From Williamsia serinedens (lineage in GTDB: Bacteria; Actinomycetota; Actinomycetes; Mycobacteriales; Mycobacteriaceae): 64,000 bases of DNA. Of this stretch, positions 18,087-27,392 are shown piece after piece. The notes below the pieces were generated by a model, which was given only the letters and a program-made list of their open reading frames with translations, was not told where the DNA came from and made no database searches. The translations under genes were made by a program, and so were the position numbers. The stretch covers positions 682,001 through 746,000 of the forward strand of contig NZ_JAMTCG010000001.1 of the NCBI RefSeq assembly GCF_024171725.1. The letters are read 5' to 3'. Position 1 is the stretch's first letter; each line of letters starts with the position of its first letter.

Positions 18087-19331
18087 TCAGCGACGGGTGA
18101 ACTGCAGCTGGGAGACCTGCAGGTAGCCCGACGCGAACCCGGCCTCGCAGTAGGCGAGGTAGTACTCCCACATGCGACGGAACGTCTCGTCGAAGCCGCT
18201 GTGCACGGCGCCGGCCGACTCCCACGACGCGATGAACCGGTGCCGCCAGCGACGCAGGGTCTCGGCGTAGTGCTGACCGAGGTCGCTGCGGTCGGTGCGC
18301 ACCAACCCGGTGTGCGCCGCCAGGGTCTCGTCGATCGCCTGCAGCGACGGGATCAGCCCACCGGGGAAGATGTACTTCTGGATCCACCCGAACGACCGGC
18401 GGGTGGCCACCATCCGGGAGTGGTCCATCAGGATCGCCTGGATTGCGACGGTCCCGCCGGGCGCCAGCAGTTCGTCGATGGCCGCGAAGTACGTGGGCCA
18501 GTACTCCTCGCCGACGGCCTCGATCATCTCGACGCTGACGATCGCGTCGAACTGTCCGGTGACGTCGCGGTAGTCCTGCAGGCGGATGTCGATGCGGTCG
18601 GTGAGACCGGCCGCGGCGATACGTTCCTGTGCCAGCTCCCGCTGCTCGGTGGACAGGGTGATCGTCGTGACGTGGGCCCCGCGCTGCGCGGCGCGGATCG
18701 CGAGTGCGCCCCACCCGCTGCCGATCTCGAGAACACGGGTCCCGCTGCCGACGTGTGCCATGTCGAGGATCGCGTCGATCTTGCGCAGCTGTGCCGCCTC
18801 GAGATCCTGGCCCTCGAACGGCATCGACTCGTCGAACTTCGCCGCGCTGTAGGACATCGTCGGGTCGAGGAACGACGCGAACATCTCGTTGGAGAGGTCG
18901 TAGTGCGCCCCGATGTTGCGTCGGGAGCCCTCGCGTGAGTTCTTCGTGGCGGCGGGGATGCGCTTGTCGACGACGGCGCGCAGCTTCCAGATCGGTTCCG
19001 GGACGAGCGATGTCATCCGCTCGGCGAACGGGGTGAGCGCCGCGCCGAGGTCGCTGCCGGGCGCGGCGCGCCAGTCACCGGCCATGTAGGCCTCGCCGAG
19101 GCCGATCTTCGGGTTGTGGCTGATGCGGTCGTAGAACGCCCGGGGCCGCACGATCTCGAGGACCTGGCTGTCCGGCCCGCCCGCGCCGCGCACGGTGCCG
19201 TCCGGGAACCGGACGTGGACGGGCGCCTTGCCGATGGCGTAGTCCATGAGCCAGCGTGCGATGGGCACCTTGACCCAGGTGCCCGCGAGCAGCGGGCGAC
19301 GTACGGCGAAGGGGTCGGCGAGTCCGGTCAT
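18087..19331 (-). CDS. Cfa-family SAM-dependent lipid methyltransferase
   Basis: Cyclopropane-fatty-acyl-phospholipid-synthase-like enzyme of 414 aa that adds a methyl or methylene group from SAM to an unsaturated acyl chain in the membrane. The SAM site VLEIGSGWGALAIRAA is near residue 195, preceded by the family hallmark IGAHYDLSNEMFASFLDPTMSYS. It is longer than mycolic-acid cyclopropane synthases because of an N-terminal lipid-binding domain, as in E. coli Cfa. ATG 19331 has CAGGAG upstream and overlaps the DUF1365 stop by 4 nt. It sits third in the flavoprotein-DUF1365-Cfa operon, a set found together in many bacteria. Confidence 0.92.
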   Translation of the reverse strand: MTGLADPFAVRRPLLAGTWVKVPIARWLMDYAIGKAPVHVRFPDGTVRGAGGPDSQVLEIVRPRAFYDRISHNPKIGLGEAYMAGDWRAAPGSDLGAALTPFAERMTSLVPEPIWKLRAVVDKRIPAATKNSREGSRRNIGAHYDLSNEMFASFLDPTMSYSAAKFDESMPFEGQDLEAAQLRKIDAILDMAHVGSGTRVLEIGSGWGALAIRAAQRGAHVTTITLSTEQRELAQERIAAAGLTDRIDIRLQDYRDVTGQFDAIVSVEMIEAVGEEYWPTYFAAIDELLAPGGTVAIQAILMDHSRMVATRRSFGWIQKYIFPGGLIPSLQAIDETLAAHTGLVRTDRSDLGQHYAETLRRWRHRFIASWESAGAVHSGFDETFRRMWEYYLAYCEAGFASGYLQVSQLQFTRR

Positions 19332-20095
19332 CTCTGGATCTCCTGGGCTGGGGTGTGCACCGGTCGTGGGACGACCGGCAGTCGGCGGAGCCACAGCCAC
19401 ACGCCGTGCACCGTGATGAGGGTGCGGGCGCGCTGCGGCATGACGGGCATGGTGATCACGGCGCGCAGCAGGCGCCGTGGGGTCGCGGGTCGGGGTGCGC
19501 CGGTGAAGGACGCGTGGAACGGGGCGTGTCCGTCGCGGTCGAGACGGATCGAGACGGCGACGGCGTCGTCGCGGAGGACGAAGCGCATGCGGTACGTCCC
19601 GGACACGTCGTTGAACGGCGAGACGTAGAAGGTCTTCTCGGTCTCGACGGTGCCGTGGGCGTCGGGGTGCAGCAGGTACGCGGTGCGCTCACCGTAGGTG
19701 TTGTGCACCTCGGCGACGAGGCACACGACGGAGCCGTCGGGGCCCAGGCACCAGAAGACCGACAACGGGTCGAACACGTAGCCCAGCACGCGGGCGTTGG
19801 CGAGCATGAGGATCCGCGAACCGGCGGGGAGGTGCACACCCTGGGCAGTGAGGAATCGCTCCACGTTCGCGCGGATGCCCGCCGGTCCCCCACCGTCGTC
19901 ACGACCGATGTGGTCCGCGGCGCGGAAGTCGGCGAAGGGGCGCAACAACGCCGGCGGCCGCGGCGGGTCGTCGAGGTCGATGAGCCACTGGTAGGCCCTG
20001 TGGGAGAAGCGGTGTCGCACCGGCGACCGCCGCTCGTGGGCCACCTCGCCGACGACCAGCGCCGGCAGACGGGGCAGGACGGGGCGGGTGGTCAC
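19328..20095 (-). CDS. DUF1365 family protein
   Basis: A 255-aa protein of a widespread family of unknown biochemistry. The family signs are HERRSPVRHRFSHRAYQWLIDLDD near the N-terminus, LGYVFDPLSVFWCLG, and VAEVHNTYGERTAYLL, followed by KTFYVSPFND. It is coupled by 4-nt overlaps to the flavoprotein upstream and the Cfa-like enzyme downstream. That arrangement suggests a step in the same fatty-acyl modification. In Rhodobacter, a related cluster has been tied to methylated or furan fatty acids; I apply that only by analogy. Confidence 0.88.
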   Translation of the reverse strand: MTTRPVLPRLPALVVGEVAHERRSPVRHRFSHRAYQWLIDLDDPPRPPALLRPFADFRAADHIGRDDGGGPAGIRANVERFLTAQGVHLPAGSRILMLANARVLGYVFDPLSVFWCLGPDGSVVCLVAEVHNTYGERTAYLLHPDAHGTVETEKTFYVSPFNDVSGTYRMRFVLRDDAVAVSIRLDRDGHAPFHASFTGAPRPATPRRLLRAVITMPVMPQRARTLITVHGVWLWLRRLPVVPRPVHTPAQEIQR

Positions 20096-21387
20096 CAGTG
20101 GGCACCGAGACGTTCGGCGGCGGCCACACCCGATCGGCAGCCGTCCTCGTGGAAACCCCAGCCGTGGTAGGCGCCCGCGTACACCGTCGTGTCGGTGGCG
20201 ATCTGCGGCAGGTCACGTTGCGCCGCAACGGCTGCCGGTGTGTACACCGGGTGTGCGTAGTCCATGACCGCGATGATCGACCCCGGGTCGATGCGGTCGG
20301 TGGCGTTCAGGGTGACCAGGTAGTCGGTGTCGCCGGGCAGGTTCTGCAGGCGGTTCATCCAGTAGGTGACGACGGGCGGTTCGTCGGAGGTGCCGACGTC
20401 CCCGGGCACGAGGTAGTTCCACGACGCGCGGGCACGCGGGGTCCGCGGCAGGAGGCTCGCGTCGGTGTGCAGCACGGCCTCGTTGGGCGAGTACCGGAAC
20501 GCCGACAGGGTCGACTTCTCCTCGGGCGTCGGGTCGGCGAGCATCGCGAGCGCCTGATCGGGGTGCACCGCGATCACCACGGCGTCGAAGCGGTGTCGGG
20601 CACCCTGACCGTCGGTGATCACCACCCCGTCCTCGGCGTCGGGGTCGGTCCGGCTGATCCGGGTGACGGGGCTCGAGGTGCGCACGTCGTGGAGTCGGTC
20701 GGCGAGGCGCCGGACGTACTCGTGCGATCCGCCGGTCACCGTGTACCACTGCGGCGACCCCGTCACCGACAGCATGCCGTGGTTGCGCAGGAACGCGAAC
20801 AGGTACCGCGCGGGGTAGTCCATCGCCGTCTCGCTGCCCGACGACCACACGCACGACACGAGCGGGACCGCGTAGTGGCGGCGGAAGAACTCCCCGAACC
20901 GGTGCCGCGCGAGGAACTCGCCGAACGTGGTGAGGTCGCTGTCGGCGGTCTCGTCGAGGAACCGCGCCGCGAGGCGGTGGAACCGCTTGACGCCGAGCAG
21001 CATCCCGAGGAAGCGGGGGTCGGCCAGACGCCACGGCTGCGCGAGTACCCCCCCGGCACCGCGGCCGCCGGCGTACTCGAAGCCGCCCACCGCGTCGCGG
21101 ATGCTCATGCTCATCTCGGTCGGCTGCGTCTCGACGCCGAGCTCACCGAACAGCCGCCGGAGCAGCGGATAGGTCTCCTCGTTGTGGACGATGAACCCGG
21201 TGTCGACCGCGATGTCGCCGTCGGGGCCGGGGACGCGATGGGTGTGGGCGTGGCCGCCGAGCCGGTCGTCGGCCTCGAACACCGTCACCCGCGACGACCG
21301 CGAGAGGATGTGGGCGGCGGTGAGTCCCGAGACCCCCGATCCGACCACGGCGACGGTCCTGTCGCCTCCGCCCGTGATGTCCGCCAT
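20092..21387 (-). CDS. FAD-dependent amine-oxidase-like oxidoreductase
   Basis: A 431-aa flavoprotein of the predicted NAD/FAD-binding group that is linked to DUF1365. The N-terminal dinucleotide fold is VAVVGSGVSGLTAAHIL with VTVFEADDRLGGHAHTH. A central FDAVVIAVHPDQAL and a C-terminal substrate/FAD region (YAGAYHGWGFHEDGCRSGVAAAERL) complete it. It probably oxidises or desaturates an acyl chain together with its two operon partners; this is inference from context. It is first in the operon. A TAATGT-like -10 lies about 60 nt upstream, so this transcript has a leader. Confidence 0.87.
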   Translation of the reverse strand: MADITGGGDRTVAVVGSGVSGLTAAHILSRSSRVTVFEADDRLGGHAHTHRVPGPDGDIAVDTGFIVHNEETYPLLRRLFGELGVETQPTEMSMSIRDAVGGFEYAGGRGAGGVLAQPWRLADPRFLGMLLGVKRFHRLAARFLDETADSDLTTFGEFLARHRFGEFFRRHYAVPLVSCVWSSGSETAMDYPARYLFAFLRNHGMLSVTGSPQWYTVTGGSHEYVRRLADRLHDVRTSSPVTRISRTDPDAEDGVVITDGQGARHRFDAVVIAVHPDQALAMLADPTPEEKSTLSAFRYSPNEAVLHTDASLLPRTPRARASWNYLVPGDVGTSDEPPVVTYWMNRLQNLPGDTDYLVTLNATDRIDPGSIIAVMDYAHPVYTPAAVAAQRDLPQIATDTTVYAGAYHGWGFHEDGCRSGVAAAERLGAHW

Positions 21388-21550
21388 CGCAACGTCCTCG
21401 CCTTCGTCTGTCGTCCGGTGCCGGGTCGCCGATGGGCGGTGCGGTCAGCACATTATCGGCACGCGTGACCTCACTGCTGCGTTCGGAGTGTGGCCACGCC
21501 CGGATGGGGTGACGGCCTTCACGTCGGACCGGGACGGCCCGCACGCCGCC

Positions 21551-21556
21551 TACTGT
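21551..21556 (+). promoter_or_regulatory. leaderless -10 box for the SRPBCC-SDR gene
   Basis: TACTGT is followed by 7 nt and GTG 21564, the start that gives the protein beginning SIHRTTVVPG. Confidence 0.6.
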
Positions 21557-21563
21557 GGAATGC

Positions 21564-22907
21564 GTGAGCATCCACCGCACCACGGTCGTCCCGGGCGCCA
21601 TCGACGACGTCTTCGCCTGGCACGAACGTCCGGGTGCGTTCCGGCGCCTCTCCCCGCCTGGGTCACCGATCGGGCTGCGGTCGGAGGCGACCTCGATCCG
21701 CGACGGACAGGCCGTCCTCGCCCTGCCGGGCGGCCTCAGCTGGGTGGCGTCGCACGAGCCGTCCGGGTACCGCCCGCCGTTCCAGTTCGTCGACCGGCTC
21801 AGCAATTTCCCCCTGCGGGTCCTCACCCCGTGGAAGCACACCCACGGGTTCGAGGCCGTGGACGACACCCACACCCGCATCATCGACCACGTCGAGACCC
21901 GCGTGCCCGGGTTCGCACTCGCCCCGATGTTCGACTATCGCCACCGTCAGCTCGCCGACGACCTCGCCACGCAGGCGTGGGCGCGCGATCTGTCGCCCGA
22001 CCCGCTGGTCATCGGCATCACCGGCGCCTCCGGGACCATCGGTCAGGCGTTGTCGGCGTTGGTGACCACCGGTGGCCACCGCGTCGTGTCGCTGGTGCGA
22101 CGGGAGCCCCGGGGACCCGACGAGCGACGGTGGGACCCCGACGCCCCCGACTCCGATCTCCTCGACGGCCTCGACGTCGTCGTCCACCTCGCGGGCGCGT
22201 CGATCGCCGGCCGGTTCACGGACTCCCACGTCGCGGCGGTCCGCGACAGTCGCGTCGGGCCCACCCGGCTGCTGGCCGAGGTCGCCGCCGACGCCCACGC
22301 CGCCGGTCGCGGACCGTCGGTGTTCGTGGCCGGTTCGGCCATCGGGTACTACGGCGACATCCGGGGCGACGAGGAGCTCACCGAGGACAGCGAACCCGGC
22401 ACCGGTGTCGTCGCCGACATCGTGCGCGACTGGGAGGCGGCCGCAGCCCCCGCACGCGAGGCGGGTCTGCGCGTGCCGGTGATCCGGACCGGCGTGGTGC
22501 AGGCCGCGGCGGGCGGCATGCTCGCGCTGCTGCGCCCCCTGTTCACGGCGGGCCTGGGCGGTCGGATCGGCGGCGGTCGGCAGTGGTTGTCGTGGATCGG
22601 GATCGACGACGTGTGCGACGTCTTCTACCGTGCCGCCCTCGACGACCGCGTCGACGGCCCGGTCAACGCCGTCGCCCCCGACCCGGTCCGCAACGCCGAG
22701 TTCACCCGCACCCTCGGCCACGTGCTGCACCGTCCGACGGTGCTGCCCGTCCCGGCGATCGCCCCCGAACTGGTGCTCACCCGCACGGGGGCGCGGTCAC
22801 TGGCCCTGGCCGACCAACGCGTCGTACCGACCCGTCTGACCGCCCTGGGTCACACCTTCCGGATGCCCGATCTCGAGCAGGTGCTGCGCCACCAGCTCGG
22901 TCACTGA
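21564..22907 (+). CDS. SRPBCC domain fused to TIGR01777-type SDR epimerase
   Basis: A two-domain protein of 447 aa. Residues 1-145 form an SRPBCC/cyclase-like ligand-binding domain (PGAIDDVFAWHERPGAFRRLSPPG). Residues 150-447 form an NAD(P)-binding SDR of the YfcH/TIGR01777 group (VIGITGASGTIGQALSALL-type glycine motif, VVHLAGASIAGRF, SAIGYYGD with the catalytic Tyr) ending in the DUF1731 tail (FRMPDLEQVLRHQLGH). The reaction is unknown. It is divergent from the flavoprotein-DUF1365-Cfa operon across 176 nt, which may reflect a shared lipid theme. The fused layout is common in actinobacteria. Confidence 0.88.
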   Translation: MSIHRTTVVPGAIDDVFAWHERPGAFRRLSPPGSPIGLRSEATSIRDGQAVLALPGGLSWVASHEPSGYRPPFQFVDRLSNFPLRVLTPWKHTHGFEAVDDTHTRIIDHVETRVPGFALAPMFDYRHRQLADDLATQAWARDLSPDPLVIGITGASGTIGQALSALVTTGGHRVVSLVRREPRGPDERRWDPDAPDSDLLDGLDVVVHLAGASIAGRFTDSHVAAVRDSRVGPTRLLAEVAADAHAAGRGPSVFVAGSAIGYYGDIRGDEELTEDSEPGTGVVADIVRDWEAAAAPAREAGLRVPVIRTGVVQAAAGGMLALLRPLFTAGLGGRIGGGRQWLSWIGIDDVCDVFYRAALDDRVDGPVNAVAPDPVRNAEFTRTLGHVLHRPTVLPVPAIAPELVLTRTGARSLALADQRVVPTRLTALGHTFRMPDLEQVLRHQLGH

Positions 22908-23072
22908 GTCCCGCGCCGGAGCTCGCCGAGCACGCCCGGCGCCACGACACCCGGTCGGACGGGTGCACGACACGACGTCGATCAACCCGGTGACCGGGAT
23001 GCCGGCGCCCTAGGATGAGACCACCCCGCGGGCGGTGATGGGCGTCCGCGCAGCATCGTCGGAGGTGGGTCG

Positions 23073-23666
23073 TTGATCATCGACACCCCTCACCTGCGTC
23101 TGCGGCCGGTGACCACCGCCGACGTCGACGACCTCGTCGACCTCGACAGCGACCCCGCGGTGATGCGGTACGTCTCCGGCGGTGCGCCGACCCCACCGGA
23201 GACCATCGCCCACTGGGTCGTCCCCCGCGCGATCGCGGCGCTCGCCGCCGGGATCGGTGCCGGCATGTGGATGGCCCACGACCGGGCCGAGCAGTTCGTC
23301 GGGTGGTTCGCGCTGCGGGCGCCACGCCACAGCGCCGCGCCCGAACTCGAGCTCGCCTACCGCCTGCGGCGGACGGCGTGGGGACTCGGCTACGGCACCG
23401 ACGGATCGCGTGCACTGCTGCGTCATGCCTTCGAGACCGGACCCACCGACCGCGTGTTCGCGGGGACCATGGCGGTGAACGCCGCGTCGCGGCGCGTGAT
23501 GGAGAAGTCGGGCATGCGGCTCGCGGCGCTGCACCAGGCCGACGACCCCGCGGTCGACGGATACGAGCGCGGCGAGGTCGAGTACGAGATCCTCCGTCGG
23601 CAGTGGGAGTCCGGTGAGCTCGCCTGGGCACCGCGACGCGCCCGGCACACGCACCTCATCGCCTGA
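23073..23666 (+). CDS. GNAT-family N-acetyltransferase
   Basis: A 197-aa RimJ/RimL-type acetyltransferase. The N-terminal TPHLRLRPVTTADVDDLVDLDSDPAVMRYVSGG is typical, and the acetyl-CoA loop lies around AWGLGYGTDGSRALLRHAF, followed by VNAASRRVMEKSGM. The acceptor could be a protein N-terminus, an amino sugar or an antibiotic. The start is TTG 23073, preceded by GGAGGTGGG at good spacing; no ATG/GTG start would keep the conserved N-terminus. A possible -10 (TAGGAT) lies at 23011-23016, giving a leader of about 50 nt. Confidence 0.85.
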   Translation: MIIDTPHLRLRPVTTADVDDLVDLDSDPAVMRYVSGGAPTPPETIAHWVVPRAIAALAAGIGAGMWMAHDRAEQFVGWFALRAPRHSAAPELELAYRLRRTAWGLGYGTDGSRALLRHAFETGPTDRVFAGTMAVNAASRRVMEKSGMRLAALHQADDPAVDGYERGEVEYEILRRQWESGELAWAPRRARHTHLIA

Positions 23667-23825
23667 CGAGGTCGCCCGCGAAACGTCTGCCCTCGCGCGC
23701 GTGGTCGTCGCGTCCATTGACTACCGTTGGGGCAGAGCGGACGGCATCGACGACGCCGTGACACCACCCCCGTCACGGCACCAGGGACCGCCCGGCTGCC
23801 ACCAGCGACAACACAGGAGCACCGC

Positions 23826-25304
23826 ATGAACGCTTCCACCGAGGCGCGTCCGCACCGCGTGGTCATCATCGGGTCCGGATTCGGTGGCCTGTTCGGCGCA
23901 CAACGCCTGCGCAAGGCGAACGTCGAGGTCACCCTGATCGCCCGCACCACCCACCACCTCTTCCAGCCGATGCTGTACCAGGTGGCGACCGGCATCGTCA
24001 GCGAGGGCGAGATCGCGCCGGCCACCCGTCAGGTGCTGCGCCGCCAGAAGAACGCCACCGTCCTGCTCGGCGACGTCGAGAAGATCGACCTCGAGCGCAA
24101 GGTGGTCACGTCCCGCCTGCTCACCCGCATGACGGAGACGCCGTACGACAGCCTCATCATCGCTGCGGGCGCGGCGCAGTCCTACTTCGGCAACGATCAC
24201 TTCGCCGAGTTCGCGCCCGGCATGAAGACCATCGACGACGCGCTCGAGCTGCGCGGACGCATCCTCGGCGCCTTCGAGCAGGCCGAGCTGTCGACCGACC
24301 CGGAGGAGCGTGCACGTCTGCTCACGTTCGTCGTCGTCGGCGCCGGACCCACCGGTGTCGAACTCGCCGGCCAGATCGCCGAGATGTCGGACAAGACCCT
24401 GAAGGACGCGTTCCGCAACATCGACCCGACACAGGCCCGCGTGATCCTCCTCGACGCCGCGCCGGCCGTGCTGCCGCCGATGGGCGAGAACCTGGGCACC
24501 AAGGCGGCGCGTCGCCTGGAGAAGCTGGGCGTCGAGATCCAGCTCAACGCGATGGTCGTCGACCTCGACTACGACGGCCTCACCGTCAAGGAGAAGGACG
24601 GCACCACCCGACGCATCGAGTCGCAGTGCAAGGTGTGGTCGGCCGGTGTCGCCGCGAGCCCGCTGGGCAAGCAGCTCGCCGAGCAGAGCGAGGCCGAACT
24701 CGACCGTGCCGGCCGCGTGAAGGTGGGCCAGGACCTCACCATCCCGGGTCATCCCGAGGTGTTCGTCGTCGGCGACATGATGTCGGTCGAGAACGTCCCC
24801 GGGCAGGCGCAGGGCGCCATCCAGGGCGGGCGGTACGCCGCCGACGCGATCGTGGCCGGACTCAAGGGGCAGTCGCCCGAACAGCGGACCCCGTTCAAGT
24901 ACAAGGACAAGGGCTCGATGGCCACGGTGTCGCGGTTCAGCGCCGTGATGAGCGTCCCGATCCCGTTCACACAGAAGCGCTTCGAGACCGAGGGCTTCTT
25001 CGCCTGGATGGGGTGGCTGGCGCTGCACCTGGTCTACATCGTCGGGTTCCGCAGCCGCCTGTCGACGATCATCGACTGGGCCGTCGCCTTCAGCACCTGG
25101 GGGCGTTCGCAGCTCACCGTCACCGAACAGCAGGTCTACGCCCGCACGGCGATGGATCACCTGCACCACCTCGAGGCGGAGAACAAGCTCGACGACAAGC
25201 CGGCCATCCCGGCCATCGCCGAACCGGACCCGGAGCCGACGACCCCGGGCGCCGACTCCACCACCGACGCCGACGCGAAGGACGAGGCGCGCGCGACGGG
25301 CTGA
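23826..25304 (+). CDS. ndh: type II NADH dehydrogenase (Ndh-2)
   Basis: A single-subunit, non-proton-pumping NADH:menaquinone oxidoreductase on the inner face of the membrane. The 492-aa protein has two Rossmann folds, VVIIGSGFGGLFGAQRL for FAD and FVVVGAGPTGVELAGQIAEM for NADH. It also has VFVVGDMMS and a C-terminal amphipathic membrane anchor (GFFAWMGWLALHLVYIVGFRSRL). ATG 23826 has AGGAG upstream. A TACCGT at 23722-23727 is the likely -10. The gene ends 3 nt from the convergent ureD stop. The same ndh-urease adjacency exists in M. tuberculosis. The acidic, threonine-rich C-terminal 40 residues look disordered. Confidence 0.95.
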   Translation: MNASTEARPHRVVIIGSGFGGLFGAQRLRKANVEVTLIARTTHHLFQPMLYQVATGIVSEGEIAPATRQVLRRQKNATVLLGDVEKIDLERKVVTSRLLTRMTETPYDSLIIAAGAAQSYFGNDHFAEFAPGMKTIDDALELRGRILGAFEQAELSTDPEERARLLTFVVVGAGPTGVELAGQIAEMSDKTLKDAFRNIDPTQARVILLDAAPAVLPPMGENLGTKAARRLEKLGVEIQLNAMVVDLDYDGLTVKEKDGTTRRIESQCKVWSAGVAASPLGKQLAEQSEAELDRAGRVKVGQDLTIPGHPEVFVVGDMMSVENVPGQAQGAIQGGRYAADAIVAGLKGQSPEQRTPFKYKDKGSMATVSRFSAVMSVPIPFTQKRFETEGFFAWMGWLALHLVYIVGFRSRLSTIIDWAVAFSTWGRSQLTVTEQQVYARTAMDHLHHLEAENKLDDKPAIPAIAEPDPEPTTPGADSTTDADAKDEARATG

Positions 25305-25307
25305 CGC

Positions 25308-25982
25308 TCAGCGTCCGATCGTGTCCTCCGCGGCCCGCGCCTGCGCCACGGTCCGTCCCAGAGCCGTTGTCAGTGCGGCGCCGCCGGCGAGGGCCATGCG
25401 GGTCGCGGTTCGCGAGGACGACACGTCACCACCGCGGACGTCGGGGTAGACGAACCGGCTGACGACGGCGCGGTGGTCGTCGTCGAGCACCGATCCCGCC
25501 CCGAGTTCGAGTCGGTGCCGCAACAGGGGTGTGTCGTCGACGTCGACCCACAGCCGGCCGGACCACGCGCCACCGGTCTCACCGTGTCGTCCGATCTGCG
25601 CGCTCTCCTCCACCGTGACGGTCGCGCTGCGTGCCACCCGCACCCGGGTCGTGGTGTCGTGGCGAGCCGTCGCGGCGACGACGGTCGCCTGCGGTGCGAG
25701 ACACAGGGCCGCGTCGTCGGCGACGTCGACGGACCACTCGGCGGAGGAGTACGGGTCGGTCCGGGACGGCAGCGCGATGGTCGCCGCCACCGTGCCGAGC
25801 CACAGACGCGCCCCCGCCTCGACCTCGATCCGGATGTCGATGCGGTCCCCACCCAACGGCGTCGCCGCCGTCGAGATCAAGTGCAGCGCATCGACACCCG
25901 TACGACGCACGGCGAGACCGCCGACGGCGCATGACCACGGCGCCCGGCCGGCCCGCGCGACCACGTGGACGACGGTGTGCAC
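25308..25982 (-). CDS. ureD: urease accessory protein UreD (UreH)
   Basis: Scaffold that holds apo-urease while UreF and UreG deliver nickel. About 224 aa. Recognisable elements are HLISTAATPLGGDRIDIRIEVEAGARL and SSAEWSVDVADDAALCLAPQATVVAA. It is the least conserved urease protein, so position carries weight: it is last in the ureABCFGD order. I place the start at GTG 25982, just after the ureG stop; the frame stays open upstream, but there it overlaps ureG. Stops of ureD and ndh face each other across 3 nt, leaving no room for a terminator. Confidence 0.85.
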   Translation of the reverse strand: MHTVVHVVARAGRAPWSCAVGGLAVRRTGVDALHLISTAATPLGGDRIDIRIEVEAGARLWLGTVAATIALPSRTDPYSSAEWSVDVADDAALCLAPQATVVAATARHDTTTRVRVARSATVTVEESAQIGRHGETGGAWSGRLWVDVDDTPLLRHRLELGAGSVLDDDHRAVVSRFVYPDVRGGDVSSSRTATRMALAGGAALTTALGRTVAQARAAEDTIGR

Positions 25983-25987
25983 CGGCG

Positions 25988-26674
25988 TCAGTGCACCTCG
26001 GCGAGCTGTCGCCGGACCCAGCCCAGGACGTCGGTCGCCGCCGGGTCCTGCGTCAGCGAGATCAGGGCCGTCGGCCGGTCGCCGCGCACCGCGGCGGCGT
26101 CGCGCTCCATCACCGACAGATCGGCCCCGACAAGCGGCGCGAGGTCGGTCTTGTTGACCACCAGCAGATCCGAGAACGTGACGCCGGGGCCGCCCTTGCG
26201 GGGCACCTTGTCGCCGCCGGCGACGTCGATCACGAAGATCTGCACGTCGATGAGGCCCGTGGAGAACGTCGCGGTGAGGTTGTCGCCGCCGGACTCGACG
26301 AGGATCAGGTCGAGCGGCGGGTTGTGCTCGACGAGGTCGTCGATGGCGTCGAGGTTGGCGGTGATGTCGTCGCGGATCGCGGTGTGCGGGCACCCACCGG
26401 TCTGGACCGCGGTGATCCGTTCGTCGGGCAGGACGGCGTTGCGCCGCAGGAAGTCCGCGTCCTCGGTGGTGTAGATGTCGTTGGTCAGCACGGCCACCGA
26501 CAGCTCGTCGCGCAGCTGACGGCACAGCGCGGCGACCAACGCCGTCTTGCCGGACCCGACGGGCCCGCCGATCCCGACGCGCAGGGCCTCCCCGGGTTGT
26601 CGGTTGCGCCGCGGCCGGTCGGGGGCGTGGCTGTGCGGCTGTCCGTCGATCAGATGCGGGGGCATCGGTGTCAC
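25988..26674 (-). CDS. ureG: urease accessory GTPase UreG
   Basis: A SIMIBI GTPase that uses GTP hydrolysis to insert nickel into urease. The 228-aa sequence has the P-loop [13 protein letters not shown], the switch region [14 protein letters not shown], the nickel-binding CPH in [13 protein letters not shown], and the NKTDLAP base-recognition motif. GTG 26674 starts it; ATG 26665 is also possible. The short N-terminal extension contains only a few histidines, unlike histidine-rich UreG proteins, and no ureE is present in the cluster. Confidence 0.96.
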   Translation of the reverse strand: MTPMPPHLIDGQPHSHAPDRPRRNRQPGEALRVGIGGPVGSGKTALVAALCRQLRDELSVAVLTNDIYTTEDADFLRRNAVLPDERITAVQTGGCPHTAIRDDITANLDAIDDLVEHNPPLDLILVESGGDNLTATFSTGLIDVQIFVIDVAGGDKVPRKGGPGVTFSDLLVVNKTDLAPLVGADLSVMERDAAAVRGDRPTALISLTQDPAATDVLGWVRRQLAEVH

Positions 26675-26732
26675 CGTCCTTCTGTGAGCGCTGCGTCGCG
26701 CGGGTGGGGCCTGGGGTGGCTCGTCGCGATCG

Positions 26733-27392
26733 TCACGACGCGAAGAGGGGCATGTCGCGACGTTCGTGCCGTTCGGCGAGCACGTCGTAGACCGGGTCGG
26801 AGAGGTCGGCGAGGTCGGCGGCCGCCGCGTCGGCGGTCTGCGTGCACAGCTCGGCGAGGTCCATGGTGATCATGGCGACGTCGGCGGGGTCGAGCGCGAG
26901 CAGCCGTTGTCCGGCGGTCGCCGATCCGGTCATCGCGGTGTAGACGTGCACCAGCGCGACGTGCCGCCCCGACATGCCGCACAGGGCACCGACGGTCCCC
27001 GCGATCACCGGCAGGTGGGATCGCGGTGTGTGTCCGGAGAAGTCGTGGTCGGGCCACCGGCGACGGGCCAGTCGGACCATCCCGCGACCCTGTGCGAGCG
27101 AGGCGGCGCGCGCCGCCGACGACGGTGTGCGGGCGTCCGTCTCGACCTGGGCGTCGGCAGGTGTCAGGCGCCCGTCGGCCACCGCGGCGGCGATCGACCC
27201 GGCGACCAGCGCGCCCGTCACGATGCGGCGCCGCAGGTATGCCTCGAGATCGGCCGCGTCGACGACGGCACCGTCGGCGATGGCCTGCTCCACCCCGCCG
27301 GAGTGCACGTGTCCACCGACCGGCAGTCGGGAGTCGGCCAGGGTCAGCAGCATCGCGAGGGGGCCGTCGGGCGACGGCACGGGGCTCGGCAT
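26733..27392 (-). CDS. ureF: urease accessory protein UreF
   Basis: Partner of UreD and UreG, thought to gate nickel transfer and check GTP hydrolysis. About 219 aa, mostly alpha-helical. The typical UreF start is [24 protein letters not shown] and the C-terminus has [23 protein letters not shown] 27392 shares one base with the ureC TGA (TGATG), so translation is coupled. The frame is open upstream only as an overlap of ureC. A 58-nt gap separates it from ureG. Confidence 0.93.
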   Translation of the reverse strand: MPSPVPSPDGPLAMLLTLADSRLPVGGHVHSGGVEQAIADGAVVDAADLEAYLRRRIVTGALVAGSIAAAVADGRLTPADAQVETDARTPSSAARAASLAQGRGMVRLARRRWPDHDFSGHTPRSHLPVIAGTVGALCGMSGRHVALVHVYTAMTGSATAGQRLLALDPADVAMITMDLAELCTQTADAAAADLADLSDPVYDVLAERHERRDMPLFAS

